Shown here: positions 45,776 through 58,242 of the stretch, piece by piece
Numbering within the stretch: the stretch's first letter is position 1
Layout of the letters: the number at the start of each line of letters is the position of its first letter
Assembly: GCA_030762175.1 (NCBI GenBank)
Contig: CM060843.1
Span: 115,287,369 to 115,351,368, forward strand
Reading direction: 5' to 3'
Origin: Metallyticus violacea
Lineage: Eukaryota; Arthropoda; Insecta; Mantodea; Metallyticidae
Length of the DNA: 64,000 bases
Program-made: the position numbers and the translations under genes
Notes under the pieces: model-generated
What the model saw: the letters and a program-made list of their open reading frames with translations, nothing else
Databases searched by the model: none
What the model was told of the DNA's origin: nothing

Positions 45776-48700
45776 AAGGAAGCAGGTTGTGACAATTCCT
45801 CACACCCACGCATGCCCAATAGTGAATGAATATAGGTAATTTAAATATTAATAATTAATTTTTAAATATATAGTTTGAAATAACAAACAGGAACATTTCA
45901 TATATCATGGAAATGTATTCGTGGCTACCTGGACGTATAACTCTATGACAATATGGTAAAGGTTGCCTTTTGTAATATTTTAGCTAATGGAGATGCTTCA
46001 AAATTAGTTGAAAGTAGAAGGAGAACAAGTGTCGGTGATAACGTCATTACTATTATGATCAGGAACTCCCCAATAAGGAGGCGATGAATTCAAAGTAAAT
46101 GCTTTTGGGAGTTCAAGAGCTCACCAATAATATTTAAATATTTTAAATGCTCATCTATTCTATTCTATTCGCACATGGACAACTTCGAGTCCTAATAAAA
46201 ATTTTCTGCACAAATGAAAACTCTTTACAATTACAGCGTACACTTATGAGCCCCGAAAGTAGACCCCTGCATTCCGAACAATCATGACATGCAATATAGT
46301 CTGCCGCTTATCTACAGAGCTTTCAATCGTTTGTTGTTGTTGCTTTTAAATACCTATAGATTCCGGGATAAGGGAGGTTAGTAAAGAGAAGGTAGGAAGG
46401 GGAGGACTAGCTTTTTGAATGGATTCTGAGTGGCACATGACCGTGGAGTTGGTCAGGGTACGGAGTAAAGGTTTTGTTCCTCTTGCTGCCATAATGAGTA
46501 ACATTCGCTCATGTTAGAGTTGTTCCACACACACTGTGATGGAGTGCGGTGTCAGAGCAGCAGAATTCGTATAGATTTCGGATTTGGTGGATATTACTCT
46601 ATTACTGAAGTGACAGTGGAGAGAATATGTCAAAGAACTTGCCGACGACATTCTAAATTATGGTTTCTATGCAATATTTTCTGTCCTGGAACGGACGCTT
46701 CAAACTGTCCAAATGTCCGAAGGAGATGTTTTCGTGTTTTATATTCAAGAGCACCATGGTGTGTTAAGGCTGTTTCTTCGATGTCAGTGACTGTTGGAAC
46801 TTCTGAAGTTGTGTGGCAAAATCTGTGGTGGGGCATGAGATGGTTTCTTCGAATGTGTGCAGTCTTGAAATGATTGGCAGCAGTAGTAGTTCTCTCAAGC
46901 CAGCAAGGGTATTGGTGTGGCGACTGTGCTGGTATTTTCGCTGGCTGCTTTATTTTAAAAGTGTGAATCAGTGTTGACTGGTTGTGGCAATCAAGAGGCA
47001 ATGGGCATACGACGAACGTTTGATTAAAGAGACAAGTATTGAGATCTTCTCCAATGATTCAAAAGACATGCAGAATAAACGTAAATCAGATAAGACATGG
47101 TAACAAATGAGTTATACACTTGCTGAGTATGTATTAAATTGGGATATAACATACAGTTCGTGCAATAAAATTAATAATGTATAGATCAAGTACAGTCTGT
47201 AAAGATAAAAGTACTGAAATGCAACAGAGTGAAACAATATTCTAAAAATATGGAGTTTTCCATTAAAAAGAATGAACGTATTCATGCAATAAGAACAATG
47301 ATATATTACATATACTTTTTAACATACTTATAATACTTTTTTTGAAAACTCTAAAAATGTAAATATATTAATGAGTGCCTAACATATACAGAGGGTGTGG
47401 TTCATGTTGTATTGTAACCTATTCCTCAATTGACTGTTGAGTAGTGACTATCAGAGGTGCAAAGCACCTGGCTACTTTCAGATTTGATGACAGGCAATCA
47501 TCACACTGCTGGGTGTGACATATATTAAGATATTTCAGTAACTCTAGCCGAAGATATAAACTATTTATTTCAGGTATCGGAGAGGCTTGACCTCCTCGAC
47601 CAATTCATTGACGAATAAAAGTCAAGTTTATGCTTTGTCGTACGATATGTGGAAAATGGGGTGGTGCTCAATAGTGCATGAACTACATACATTGCCCTGA
47701 ACTTATGCCTATAATCATCTGACTTTTATGCGAATGACTTAGGCATCAAAGTTCGTGCACTAAAGAAATAAACACAATAAGAAAAGGCAAGACCACGCAA
47801 GAGAGAAGATATCCTGTTATCTTGGTCCCATGTGTTTCGCCGCAATAATGATTGGGCCATATTTTAGCATATGCTTTTTTCCGTTTATTGTCCATGACAA
47901 AATTTTTTAGCTTATAACTCTACCCGTTGTGCATATGGAATACTTGTATTTAAACATTCTGTATTTTCTCTCATTAGCTATTAATGCCGCACATTTTTAG
48001 AAGAGAGTATGATATATAAGTTGCTAATTTAGACAAAACATCTCACTTCCTGCAGAGAATTTGCAGGAATAAATACCTCAAATATCACCGTTATTATGCA
48101 GTAAAGTTTTACGAAAACATTTTGTTTAACCTTCGCTTTAAAAGTGTTTTCTTAGTTCAAAATTGCGCAGTTATTTTAATATTAAAGTGTTTGTTTTACA
48201 CTAAGTATTACTTAATGCTATGTTAGCATTATATATTTACCCTAGCAAAGCTTTTATTAAAATTTGACCGCCATTATTAACCGAGAAGAAATAGCCAATA
48301 TTAATATGTGTAGTTAATTATAACGAAGCTTCATTTTTCAAAATGTTGAAATGTTATCAACATTCCTATCAACTATCAAGCTGGAGTAAATATATATTTT
48401 ATATCATAAATAATTTACTGAGAACAAGTTTCCAATGACCATACTACCTGCCATATATTTCATCAAAATAATGAGCGTAAACGAGAACAGCTCTATGATA
48501 ATTCTAATCATTTTATAAGAAATGGAGCAAAAGTAAGACATAAATCAATCTTGGACACATCAATGTAGGAATGAGAAGCGGGGGAACGGAGGAACGAATT
48601 AATGAGACCTGAAAGCGGGACTAAACTTCGATTTAACAGGTGAGTTTCACAAAGAGTAATGGTACGAAAACTAAATGACGACATTTTCAGCTATATCGAG

Positions 48701-49654
48701 CAAATGAAATAAATATTTAACGAAAAAAATCAAACATTTCATACAAGGAACTCAAGCAGAATCAATGAGAGAATCACTGTTTCACTATTTTATGTTTAAA
48801 CAATAGAGTACTTAATAATTTGCTTTCGTAAATTCGCCATCGAGGAAAAATCGTAATAGTTTTGCTACGATTAATGAAGAACATGAAATAAAATCAATAC
48901 ATAAGAGAAAGACATACAGCGGACACTTGACTGATACAACTGAAAGGGAGTTGGTCTACATGCCAGGAGGTTATTTAACATAGCCTGTTGAATTCCCATG
49001 GAAGCAACAGTTTCCCATTTGCGCAAGGTAGTTAGTAATTTTAAACACCCCGCTTATATACTCCTATCACCTTAACAGTCCCTAGGCGTTTTTGATTCGA
49101 TTTCTCTACTCCTTTCTTTATTTCTTTAGCCTGTGTTATTCATCGCTAGTTCGCCTGACTATAATTTTTGGCCTGTTTTGGGATTCCAATCTGTAGCTCG
49201 GTAGGGTCATCTTTCAGGGTCCAGTTACATCACGTGCCTTGCCCATCTCCATTTTATATACCTGGTAGCGTTCTCGGCATTTTGAATTCCAGTCTTTTCT
49301 GTAGGTTTTCTTTTATTTCAAAGTTTGTTCTGGATGTTTACTCGGACTATTTTCCTCTATATCTTTCTTTGGAATACCCACAAAAATATTTGGTCTAACA
49401 ATATCAGGGATTAGATTTGGATTTCATAAAGAAGAACGGAGGTGTAACAGGCCTTGTTAATTTTCTGTATTTGTAAAAATTAATTTAATGTAAAATATTA
49501 ATTAAACTACTACTATTTGTCTTAGAATTTCTTTAAGGTTAATTTATATTAAAAATAAATAAATAATAAAAAGTAAACATTGCAGAATTCTCGGACGCAG
49601 GATGGGATAAAAAAAGAAAAACAAGATATATTATGTTTAAGTATTTTTTTTAAC
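45776..49654. other. Unrecognised DNA with antisense open frames
   Basis: At 46511-47001 a 120-codon plus frame overlaps a 123-codon minus frame; neither resembles a known protein. A short plus frame lies at 49168-49398. The remainder is AT-rich. Confidence 0.4.
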
Positions 49655-49821
49655 AGTGTTTAAGGTCCGTTTTTACTACTGAGGCACCAAAGGCAATGGA
49701 CACAGATGATACATGAAATGATACATTGGGAAAGCATCAGGGAGGACGGTCCTGGTGGGATTCTAACCCCAGACCTCACGCTCACGAGTCCGCACCTTAA
49801 CGACCTCAGTCGCCCGTGGTG
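49655..49821 (-). mobile_element. SINE-B copy 6, internally deleted
   Basis: Head (minus: CACGGGCGACTGAGGTCGTT), B-box region (GGGGTTAGAATCCC) and the 3' end (TTTGGTGCCTCAGTAGT) flank a central deletion of roughly 110 bp relative to complete copies. The B box carries a change from TTCGA to TTAGA. Confidence 0.85.
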
Positions 49822-51000
49822 CTTTCTATTGACTGTGTAAAGTAAAACTTGACATCTGTATTCATATACCATCCTTCTACATGAATGCATAGAACACATT
49901 TAAGTAAAATGAAATGAAAATAAAATACAATTATTTTCAGAAAACCCTATATAGAACAGTTTGATCATGATTTAAAAAATTATATAACGTAAGTGATAGT
50001 TGAAGCTATAAGTTTTAAGCAAGAAATTTGAATTAAATAAAATTAGCCAAAGTGTTTAATGGTTTGCTGGAAATGATACAGGAAGATGTACTGCTTATAT
50101 TATACAGGTATGTGTATTTCTCCTCCGATTTATTTCGTTAGCACTATGTTATAAGCGTTGAACTGATCTGTGATTTTTAGCTATATTTTATATCTTTTAG
50201 CCCGACTGAAACACAAGCTAATGGGTGATAGACAACAAAAATAATGCAGCCTGAAAAGTTATTCGAATCAAATAGGCTAGTAGGTTAGCCTATTTATTTC
50301 AGTCATCATATAATGCTTCTGTAGCTTTTTCGAATTTTATTCACTTTAGAAAGAGATTTTACAGCTTCTATCGTGAACTTCTCTCCTTCAAATCTTTATA
50401 CTAGTAGTAACGAAGACGTTTCCGCCTAATAAGAAATATTTATAGATCCACTGGGTATAAAGAAGAGTTCTTCATCACATTGCAAAACGAACTCAGCAGT
50501 TAATCACAGTAAAAGAAACCTTATTTTCGAATGTGAGCTTATGATCTTAGTTCTATACTCGGCAATGGCATGTGAATATGTCTGAATACCACTTACAGCA
50601 GACCAAGGTGTAAAACTGTAGCCTCATGTAGCCTGTTCATGGGTCATCTTGTGTACAGAGATTCTCAACAGAAAAGTAAATGAGGTATGCTGCTAAAAAG
50701 GGCACTGCTTAGTTTGGACCAGACCTGTCTCAGTGACACTTAGTAGAAATACCAATTAAACCATCCTTAATTTAAATGTAATTATTATATTTCCATCAAA
50801 TAACACACATGTCCTAAAAGATGTATTTTGATTACAATCGGTTTCGATGCAATTTGGACTGTCACCGGTCACTTAAACTTTGCACGGCCGCGCCACCCTT
50901 AAGAATAGGAGAAAGCATTAAAAAATGAATAATACGGAACAGCAATCCAGTGCTTTCTTCTTAAATATCGAAAATTATTTTATTTATAACACATTTTCAT
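49822..51000. other. Unrecognised AT-rich DNA
   Basis: No open frame or repeat recognised. Confidence 0.5.
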
Positions 51001-51500
51001 ATCTACGTTCATCTGGATCTCAAAGCTGTTTACATTTGGATGCACAAGTTCGCCGAAGGGCGGACCCGTATCAAAGACAAACACCACGTCGCCCGGCCAA
51101 CGGAGATTGCCACAGAGGCGAATTTGCTTGTTGAACAGTTAATGAGCGGACAGAGGCGTAACTATAGGCTCTATAGCCGGTGCTATTGTTTGTTCACACC
51201 GCATGGTCTAACTCATAATGCGTGACAGGTTAAGTTTTCACAAAGTCCGTACATATAGGCCCCAGTAAAGAAAGGATCTGACAATATAGCATCTCAATCG
51301 CTACATGATGAAGGACACGATATGCTAGCCCGGAATGTCACAGGTGAGTCTTTTGTTAACCATCACCACCCCCAAAACAAATTGTGCGTAAATGCAATTG
51401 TGCGTCGCCTGCGAAAAACAAGTTTAAAGTGACACCATCCGCTGAGATGACAGTCTTCCGGGCGATCTTGTACTCTACATTTATCTGAATCCTATTGCAA
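51001..51500 (+). mobile_element. mariner-like transposase relic
   Basis: The plus strand encodes DLKAVYIWMHKFAEGRTRIK, then RPTEIATEAN, the helix-turn-helix and GRP linker of a mariner. In shifted frames HGLTHN, DEGHDMLARNVTG and KFKVTPSAEMTVFRAIL follow in the family order. The first catalytic motif, usually VTGDESWV, reads VTG-ES because the aspartate codon is gone. The region beyond the second catalytic box is missing. It is distinct from the mariner at the window end. Confidence 0.7.
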
Positions 51501-52384
51501 GAATTCCTTAATTTTGAAGTAATAAAATTACTTTTAAAATACATACCGTTTTATTTAGTAAACTATAATAACGTATTTATTATATACACCGATAATAGTC
51601 ATCTATACACACTAGCATGCATCTGAAAATATAAAAACAAACTCTTAAATGCTTACCTTAGCAGTAGAGTCCGTATTCATTGCATGCTCTGAAATGGATA
51701 GAAAAACATATTTTAGTTTGGGTATAACTTTTTCCATTTAAAAGTGTTCGTTAAAATATTTACATAAGCATATCAAATTAATTTTAATTCAGAATAATAA
51801 TTGTGATATACTCGTAGGTATTGTGAAACATATGTGGCCTACAAGCAAACCATGAAAATGGTGTATTTTGAAAAAAAAAATAATAAAAGAAGAAATGGGT
51901 CATATCTAGCTCAGTAGAAATACAGGACCTATGTCAGCGTACTCTACTCTATAAATAATTGCGCCAGCAGCTAGAAGCCCACCAGTATATAGTATTCAAA
52001 GAACACAATCTCTCATTTCAGTAGAAATCAAATGTAAGTCTATCTAATCGTCTAGATCTCATCTTTTAGTTCAGTTCATATTAGTGGTTATATGCCTTTC
52101 CAAAATGGCAGTTGTATAAGGATCTTATACAACGCTGTGCTTTATTTGGGGCAAAAGCTATTGTTTAAAAAGGAGATGAAAATAATTATAACATCCATAG
52201 AGGAACTGGTTAACTGAATGAAGACTTAAGATATTTATATGCTAAAACAATCCCAAAGAGAATGCAAACTATTAAAAAACAATTTTCTTGGCAAGATAAA
52301 CGCTAAAATGATCGCCCAGAGATTTCCACGTATTAAAAAGACGCATTTCTTTAAAGAACCACAAGGATTTGAGGAAGAGGTTCA
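51501..52384. other. Unrecognised DNA upstream of a LINE relic
   Basis: The last 100 bases may hold decayed reverse-transcriptase sequence (a KEPQGFEEEV-like string around 52357), but I could not follow the frame. Nothing else is recognised. Confidence 0.35.
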
Positions 52385-52800
52385 GTAAAACATTTGATAA
52401 ACTTAAAAGAGAGAAATTTTTAAATACAATAAATGAAAGAGGCATTCCTTATCATCTGCTGAAGTTATGAGAAATATGTACAAAAGCACAATGCCACACA
52501 TCAAAAGCAGATAAAATGATCACAGCCCATTCATTATTACTATTTAATTTATATTTACAGGAAGCTGTAAATGGAAATGGAAGTTGCACAGATTTAATAT
52601 ATCGGAAATATTTTAAAATAGAATATGTTTAATGTGTCTCGTGTTTGCCGATGGCGAAGTAATTTGTAGTAATTTACAAAAAAAAAACTATTTTAATGTA
52701 CATGGGATAATAAAGGAATTAAATCTTATCCTACTTTCAAAACAGAATACTAAAGTAATGTTTTAGGGGTAAATCGATTGTAAGGTGTAAGACTGTATTA
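52385..52800 (+). mobile_element. Non-LTR retrotransposon reverse-transcriptase relic
   Basis: The frame reads TFDKLKREKFLNTINERGIP followed by YHLLK, the fingers/palm start of a LINE reverse transcriptase (normally KAFD.V.R). After a gap comes LLFNLYLQEAV, then CLVFADGEVI in place of the catalytic FADD box, then NTKVMF and GKSIVRCKT. The second aspartate of the box is glycine, and several shifts and stops occur. A segment before LLFNLY (the usual QGVRQGC) is missing. Confidence 0.8.
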
Positions 52801-52874
52801 TAAAAAGCAGTAAATAGTAATAATTAAATTATAGTACTATAAAGAAATTTATATTCATTACAAAATATACCTAT
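52801..52874. other. Short AT-rich spacer
   Basis: Nothing recognised. Confidence 0.5.
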
Positions 52875-52995
52875 GCGAGAGCGACCGAGATTGTTAAGGC
52901 GCAGACTCGTGAACAGGGTTTCACCACCAGGACTGTGCTTGTGTTTTTCTTGGTTGTTGTCAGTCTTCATCAATGGAATCCTTCCTCTCCAAATA
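52875..52995 (+). mobile_element. SINE-B copy 7, head fragment
   Basis: Plus orientation: GCGACCGAGATTGTTAAGGC GCAGACTCGTGA corresponds to the SINE-B head, followed by a disrupted B box and CCAGGACTGTG and CAGTCTTCATCAATGG parallels to the body. The 3' half is absent. Confidence 0.7.
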
Positions 52996-53052
52996 AAATT
53001 TCTTTCACAACGTGCCATTTAGTCAGTTGTGGAACCGAAACTTGAACTTTAA

Positions 53053-53100
53053 TTGTTAGTTTATTTAAAGACGCTCTTTAACATCTCAGGTCATCAGCGT
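53053..53100 (-). mobile_element. SINE-A copy 6: 48-bp 5'-truncated insertion
   Basis: Only the 3' end of SINE-A is present (minus: ACGCTGATGACCTGAGATGT then TAAAGAGCGTC and a TAAATAAA-type tail). It is flanked by a perfect 12-bp repeat CTTGAACTTTAA at 53041-53052 and 53101-53112, so it is a bona fide truncated insertion and not a decayed full copy. Confidence 0.95.
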
Positions 53101-53112
53101 CTTGAACTTTAA

Positions 53113-55401
53113 GAACGAGCGCAGAAGCACACATGAAATTTCTTTTCAGTGTGACTGAGATGTCACGTTAAGATCATGTGAGAAACAAAATATGAGAAAG
53201 TAGCAAAAACTTACGGGCTACAAGTACAAAAAATGAATACTATACACTCCGGAAGCATCTGGCACAAGGCGCATTGGTCTACAAGCAAAGCGATGACTGG
53301 TTCAAAAATGAAGTAGCAACAGATTTAAGCAACTGAAACTTGCAGAAGAAAAAGAAGACAACGTTATGAACGATAAGGTATGTTAAGGCTATGAACTTTC
53401 ATACTCTTTCACTCTCATTTGGGTGATTAGGAAGTAATTAGTAAGTAAGGAACTCGCACTGGGACATGTTCGAGCTTCACTTCTGCTCGGCGCTTCTTCT
53501 CAGCAGTCAGACAACATATTGTCAGTGAAGAAGTATAAGCTCCGCATGTCTGCCAACAGTCTCATTACTGCAGTCCGAAGAGAAACGCACTGGTATGCAC
53601 TTTTTGTTGAATAAACGACTGGCAGATAACAAGGCGTTCTTTCTCATCAACACATCTTTAATTCCCCTCACTCAACCCAGTACTTTCAAGTCCCAAAAAC
53701 CAGCAAACGTCTTTGTAGATTGACAAAGAGAGTTACTTAGTGGTGATTTGTATCTGCATATAATCAAACTTCCATCACCATTCTTCCCGCCACCTACAAC
53801 TCCTTCAAACTTTGGCCTACCAACGTGGCATAATCAAAGAAATTAAGTTAACTCCCACGAGAGCTACCATCCAACAACTCCTTCACGATGCAAATGGAAC
53901 GCTGTTGAGCCTCATTTAACCGCGGAGAACGTTCAGTTTCCAAGTAAGATCTTTAAATCGCCGGCAATGTCCACTAGCTTTTGCAAGGGTCTCACATCAT
54001 TTCACTAGCAACATTCATATTACTTTTACTTTTACTTTACTTTTACTCGCTATAGTTGTACACGTACAGCCGCCGGATATCCGGAGCAGTGTCATTATGA
54101 AATCCACACAATGAGTTGTGGCAGTATTTAAGTCTATCTCTAATTAGCTGCGGAGTAATCCCGCCTCAACTTTTCACATCTGGCGTTCTGGAGCAGTCTT
54201 ATCTACCAGGGCTACTTCTGGGCTTAACAGTTTTCCATGGGGCTGGGGTAGGAATGCTAGCGGCAAAATGTTCTCACAACTCTGGCCGAGCCTCTACAAA
54301 GGATGGATTATAGTGAAATGCTGATTACCAAGTTTTGACTTTCCCGCAGAGCGGAAGCAATATAGGCAGGCGGCATTACACAAACGCCGCCTCAAAAACA
54401 GACCTAAAACATGCACCTTTTCCATTAGATTTTTATTGTGTTTGCTACCTAAAAACAAGCCCTCAAAAGCCACTTTTCTAACTGCATTCAAACTTCCACG
54501 TTAACCGTGATTACTTGGTATTCTAGAACTTCGATATAATTGCATGTAAAATTCAATATACGGAGTCTTACTTAAACATGCAATATTACTCACGAGTTTT
54601 AAACAAACGTTAAAAATAAGAATAAAATAATGTTATTTAGAGTATGCTATGAAGTCAACAAGGCAATGACACAAATCAACTGGAACTTTTTTTTCTTCAG
54701 TGATTTGTTTTTCCTTCTGCAACGGAAAGAGTAGTAATCATAATTATGCTTTCTTATAGAGGCAGAAATATTAATCAATAATAGCTATGTATTTATTTAA
54801 AAAAGTACACCAAAATAAAAGAATAACTCAACTATTTCGTAAGTAGTAATAAATAAATAAAATTTTAACGAAAGCGTAATCGAACAAAATAAGCCCTTAA
54901 TGCAAGTTCTAAAACAGGCACATATGAAGAAAATATAATTCATATAGGATTGTTCATTGAAGAAGATCCTCCTAAATCTAAGAGTGGCTAGTGATTGAAT
55001 TCAATATTTCTGTATGGAAACTGCTGCAGTTTAAAAATTTGCATTTATACAAAAGTCAACTATTGCAAAATGGTTTTGACAGAAATGTGTAATCTTAATT
55101 GAAAATATTTATGAAAATTAAAATTTTGAGTGAGACAAACTATTTTCGGACGGGGCAAATTTGTGTTTAAATGTTAATATTAATCGTCATTACTGTAGAT
55201 ACCGATTTCGTCACATCCTTCATTGGACGACAGTAGGGGACACAAAGTGTCTCCAGAAAGTAAATGTATTGAAAACTTACTGGGAAATAGAATAATTGTT
55301 ATTACAAGTAACATAGAAGAACTTTAAACTCTGATCTACAACGTATGCGTGATGATATTATACAAAATTATGCATACTTATTTTTATAAGAGAGCATTTC
55401 G
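53113..55401. other. Unrecognised DNA; LTR-like and hairpin patches
   Basis: A stretch at 53470-53840 has GTTGAATAAACGAC, a poly-A-signal-like string, and pyrimidine-rich sequence, vaguely LTR-like without a partner. An inverted repeat GGCGGC...GCCGCC lies near 54369-54393. ACTTTT repeats occur at 54022-54050. Confidence 0.3.
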
Positions 55402-55506
55402 TTTCAGCAAGATAGTGCACCTCCACATTATTTTAGAAGAGTAATAGACTTTCTGTACCAAGAATTCCATTTCAAACGAGCTGGAAGAGGCGGACCTGAT
55501 CTGACC
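55402..55506 (+). mobile_element. Tc1/mariner-superfamily transposase fragment
   Basis: Thirty-five codons encode FQQDSAPPHYFRRVIDFLYQ then RAGRGGPD, the second catalytic block of the same transposase type seen at 44.6-45.8 kb. The aspartate of FQQD is kept. The frame runs straight into a CTGAC pentamer array where the third catalytic motif (..SPDLT.LD..) should be. Nothing upstream could be followed with confidence. Confidence 0.75.
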
Positions 55507-55527
55507 TGACCTGACCTGACCTGACCT
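55501..55527. repeat. (CTGAC)n pentanucleotide repeat
   Basis: About five exact copies, with a variant unit just before. It lies at the 3' limit of the transposase fragment. Confidence 0.93.
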
Positions 55528-56715
55528 AGTGGGGATGCTTAAAGTCTAGCGTCTAGCAATAATAAATACCTAAAATGAAGATTAGAGATAAGATGGAGCA
55601 GATCTTTGCCAAATTTATGCAAAAACAATAGTCAGTTTTCATTACAGACTGAGATATTGTATGAAGGCATGTACATGCCAATTTACACTGAATTTTATCT
55701 ATTAGTATAAAAGGAAAAATCAGGGGCCGAGAATGAGTAAAACACCCGACAAAGTTTGTACCTCTATGTTTTAAATAGGCATCCTGTTTGTTAATTCAGT
55801 TTTATACAGTTTTTCGTTTCTTTGAATTGCAGTCTTACAACATAATTAAACGTAAATGTGCTATTTCATTGCAATAAATTTCAGAATTACCCCAAAGATA
55901 ATTATTTTAAGTGAACAGTTGATTTTTAAAATATATTTAAATTTAATTTTGTGTATCACACCTACATTGAATTTATGATTAAAGCCATAAAGTTTTAAAC
56001 TTTTCAAGTTGTTATTAAAAACAAATATTGTATCTGATTGAAAATTCTTTTTACATCGCTTTATTGCCAAATAGATAAGGTTAATATTTTTATGTTTACA
56101 TTTCATAACTCAATCTAATTTTAATATAATAGTATAATTGAGCAAATATGATACATTATGCCCTTAGAGTAGAATGCTACACACAATCTCAAAGGTAAAT
56201 GAAAAGGAAAATGCAGAAAATCTTTGAAGAGCATGGAATAATTCGACCTATGATGTTAAATAAGTTTCTCACACTTTTGACTCCTTCAACCTGAATATTA
56301 ATTCACGTTCACCTGCGGCGGTATTTCACTTCGTCTGCATGGAACACTTTCTATTACCTAGCTCTTGTTGCGTGGCCCACGGGAATGACAAGGTGCTTAA
56401 GAGCATCTTCTGTAATTCCCATACCACTATCCGCCTTTGTCTTCACCCCTTGATCCCCTAGCGAAAGTAAATGCGCCGGTATAGGAGTAAGGTGTTTTGG
56501 CAAAATGAATGCTTTAAGGGGGAGGGGTTATTTACAACTTTACACACACTCCGTTGTAGCATGTTAAGGAATGAAAAGATATACGAGCGTCTGCAATCTC
56601 TTCTTGGTTTAACCCTCAGTTTTGTTTTGCACATTTTTTGCTGCTACAAATCTACATTTAAAGCTGTGGTGGCTACTGCTAAAATATATTTATACAGGAT
56701 ATTAATTGAGAAATT
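55528..56715. other. Unrecognised AT-rich DNA
   Basis: Frames at 55861-56106 (minus) and 56471-56743 (plus) show no motif. The stretch 56300-56470 is somewhat richer in G and C. Confidence 0.45.
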
Positions 56716-57060
56716 TTACCCATATAATGCAGAGCACATGTAGAGGTGGGGCTTCAGACAGTCATGTTTCGGCAACAATCGAAGGCAAGCGACAGCAGCT
56801 TTTCTTGGGCCGTCAGGTATACAAGTAGTATTTGTTCTCACTACGAATAGCCCAATTTTTGTCTTTAGTTGCCATTGTAGCTTCCAATTGTGTTTAAAAG
56901 TCCTATTTGTCAAAAGCTTTAGGGAATGAAATGATATTATCCTCGTGGGTCTCTGAGTCAGCAAGGATCCCTTTTTAGCAAGTAGGTTCGCCTATTCGTC
57001 TTCCGCAATGCCACAGTGTGCAGGTACCCATTGGAAAGAAATTTTATGGCAAGACCCTAC
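56716..57060 (-). mobile_element. Non-LTR retrotransposon RNase H and C-terminal fragment
   Basis: One minus-strand frame with a single stop reads ISFQWVPAHCGIAEDE (stop) ANLLAKKGSLLTQR and, about 60 residues later, PRKAAVACLRLLPKHDCLK and PHLYM. The QW(V/I)P(S/A)HCG motif followed by E.AD.LAKKG is the end of the RNase H domain of Jockey-like LINEs, and the second part is the conserved stretch before the terminal cysteine cluster. The AD aspartate is asparagine here. The single stop suggests this is younger than most relics in the window. Confidence 0.82.
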
Positions 57061-58203
57061 AGAAACAGTATGCATTCCAGAATTCGTTGCAAATCGCAAT
57101 GTTGTTTTACCACGTCTCCAGAATTTCTTTGGTGATGGGGAATAAAACAAAACGTAGCATAAAACATTAATCTAATAATTATGAAAAAAAATTTAAAGCA
57201 CTTATTTCATCCTGAAAAAAGTCAGGTAAAAATTAAAAGTTAAGTAAGTCTTCGTGTTGAGCTGTCAACACTTAAATGCTAATTATACAGAGCTGAAGTT
57301 TATCGTAAATTACACAATCTTATTTTTAAAACATCTCTGCTTAAATACAATAAAATTTTGGGATTTTTCTGTATATATTTTAACTTATTTGCACAGATTT
57401 TTTCGTCGAAACCGTTTAGATGACCAGAGAGAGTGCTTTCTCAGAAATCACGTGATCTGAACGCAGTTGATGGAGCAGTCTTGAAAAACTTGAATATTAA
57501 TCGTTAGTTATGTTCTGTCAACTGTGACGGGGTGCCCAAACGATGTGAATTGTAAATTGAGAACCACAATCTCCATTTTGAACAAACCTTGTAAAGAAAC
57601 GTACAAATCAGATAATAAAACGTTGTTCTCGATTACTTTTTGGAGGAAAACGACTATTAATTCATTCTATACCTTTGGATTGGCTTTTCTGTCAATTTCT
57701 TACTTATAGGAACGCAAATTAATTTTATAATTATTAGATTTCCAAGTGTTTATAGCATTTAAGTATTAACGATGAAACGCAATTTTCGGTAAGTTTATAA
57801 ATATCCTATTAATAATTAAAATAATCATTAATAATAAAAATATTTCCTTAAAATTTGCACAACATAGAAATATTCCCTGCACATGATAATGCAAAAAAAT
57901 TAATAGAAGCGGTAGAGTATACAAAGCAGAAAGTTTAGGTTCCTTATCATAGGGTCTAATGCAATTAATTTGATATTTTAATGCACTTGTAATATATTTA
58001 ATTTTATTACCCTTTGTTATTCTCTCAATTTTATTTCTGCTTTAGTGCAATGTGTTGTCAGATATCAACTGGTGTATCAGTTTCTAATGTAGTAGCCCAT
58101 ATCTGGCAATAGCACATTTCTGCTTGAGCTATGCTTATCTTTCGGTCAGCAATCAGAGTATTTTAACAGTTTCTCTTACAGCAAAACGTGCTTTAGATAC
58201 ATC

Positions 58204-58242
<39 letters not shown>

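Noticed and set aside
54369..54393. GGCGGC/GCCGCC hairpin as a terminator
   Set aside because: The window is eukaryotic and shows no transcription unit ending here.
58207..58238. T32 tract as the tail of a defined minus-strand retrotransposon
   Set aside because: No recognisable element above the tract and no target-site duplication found.
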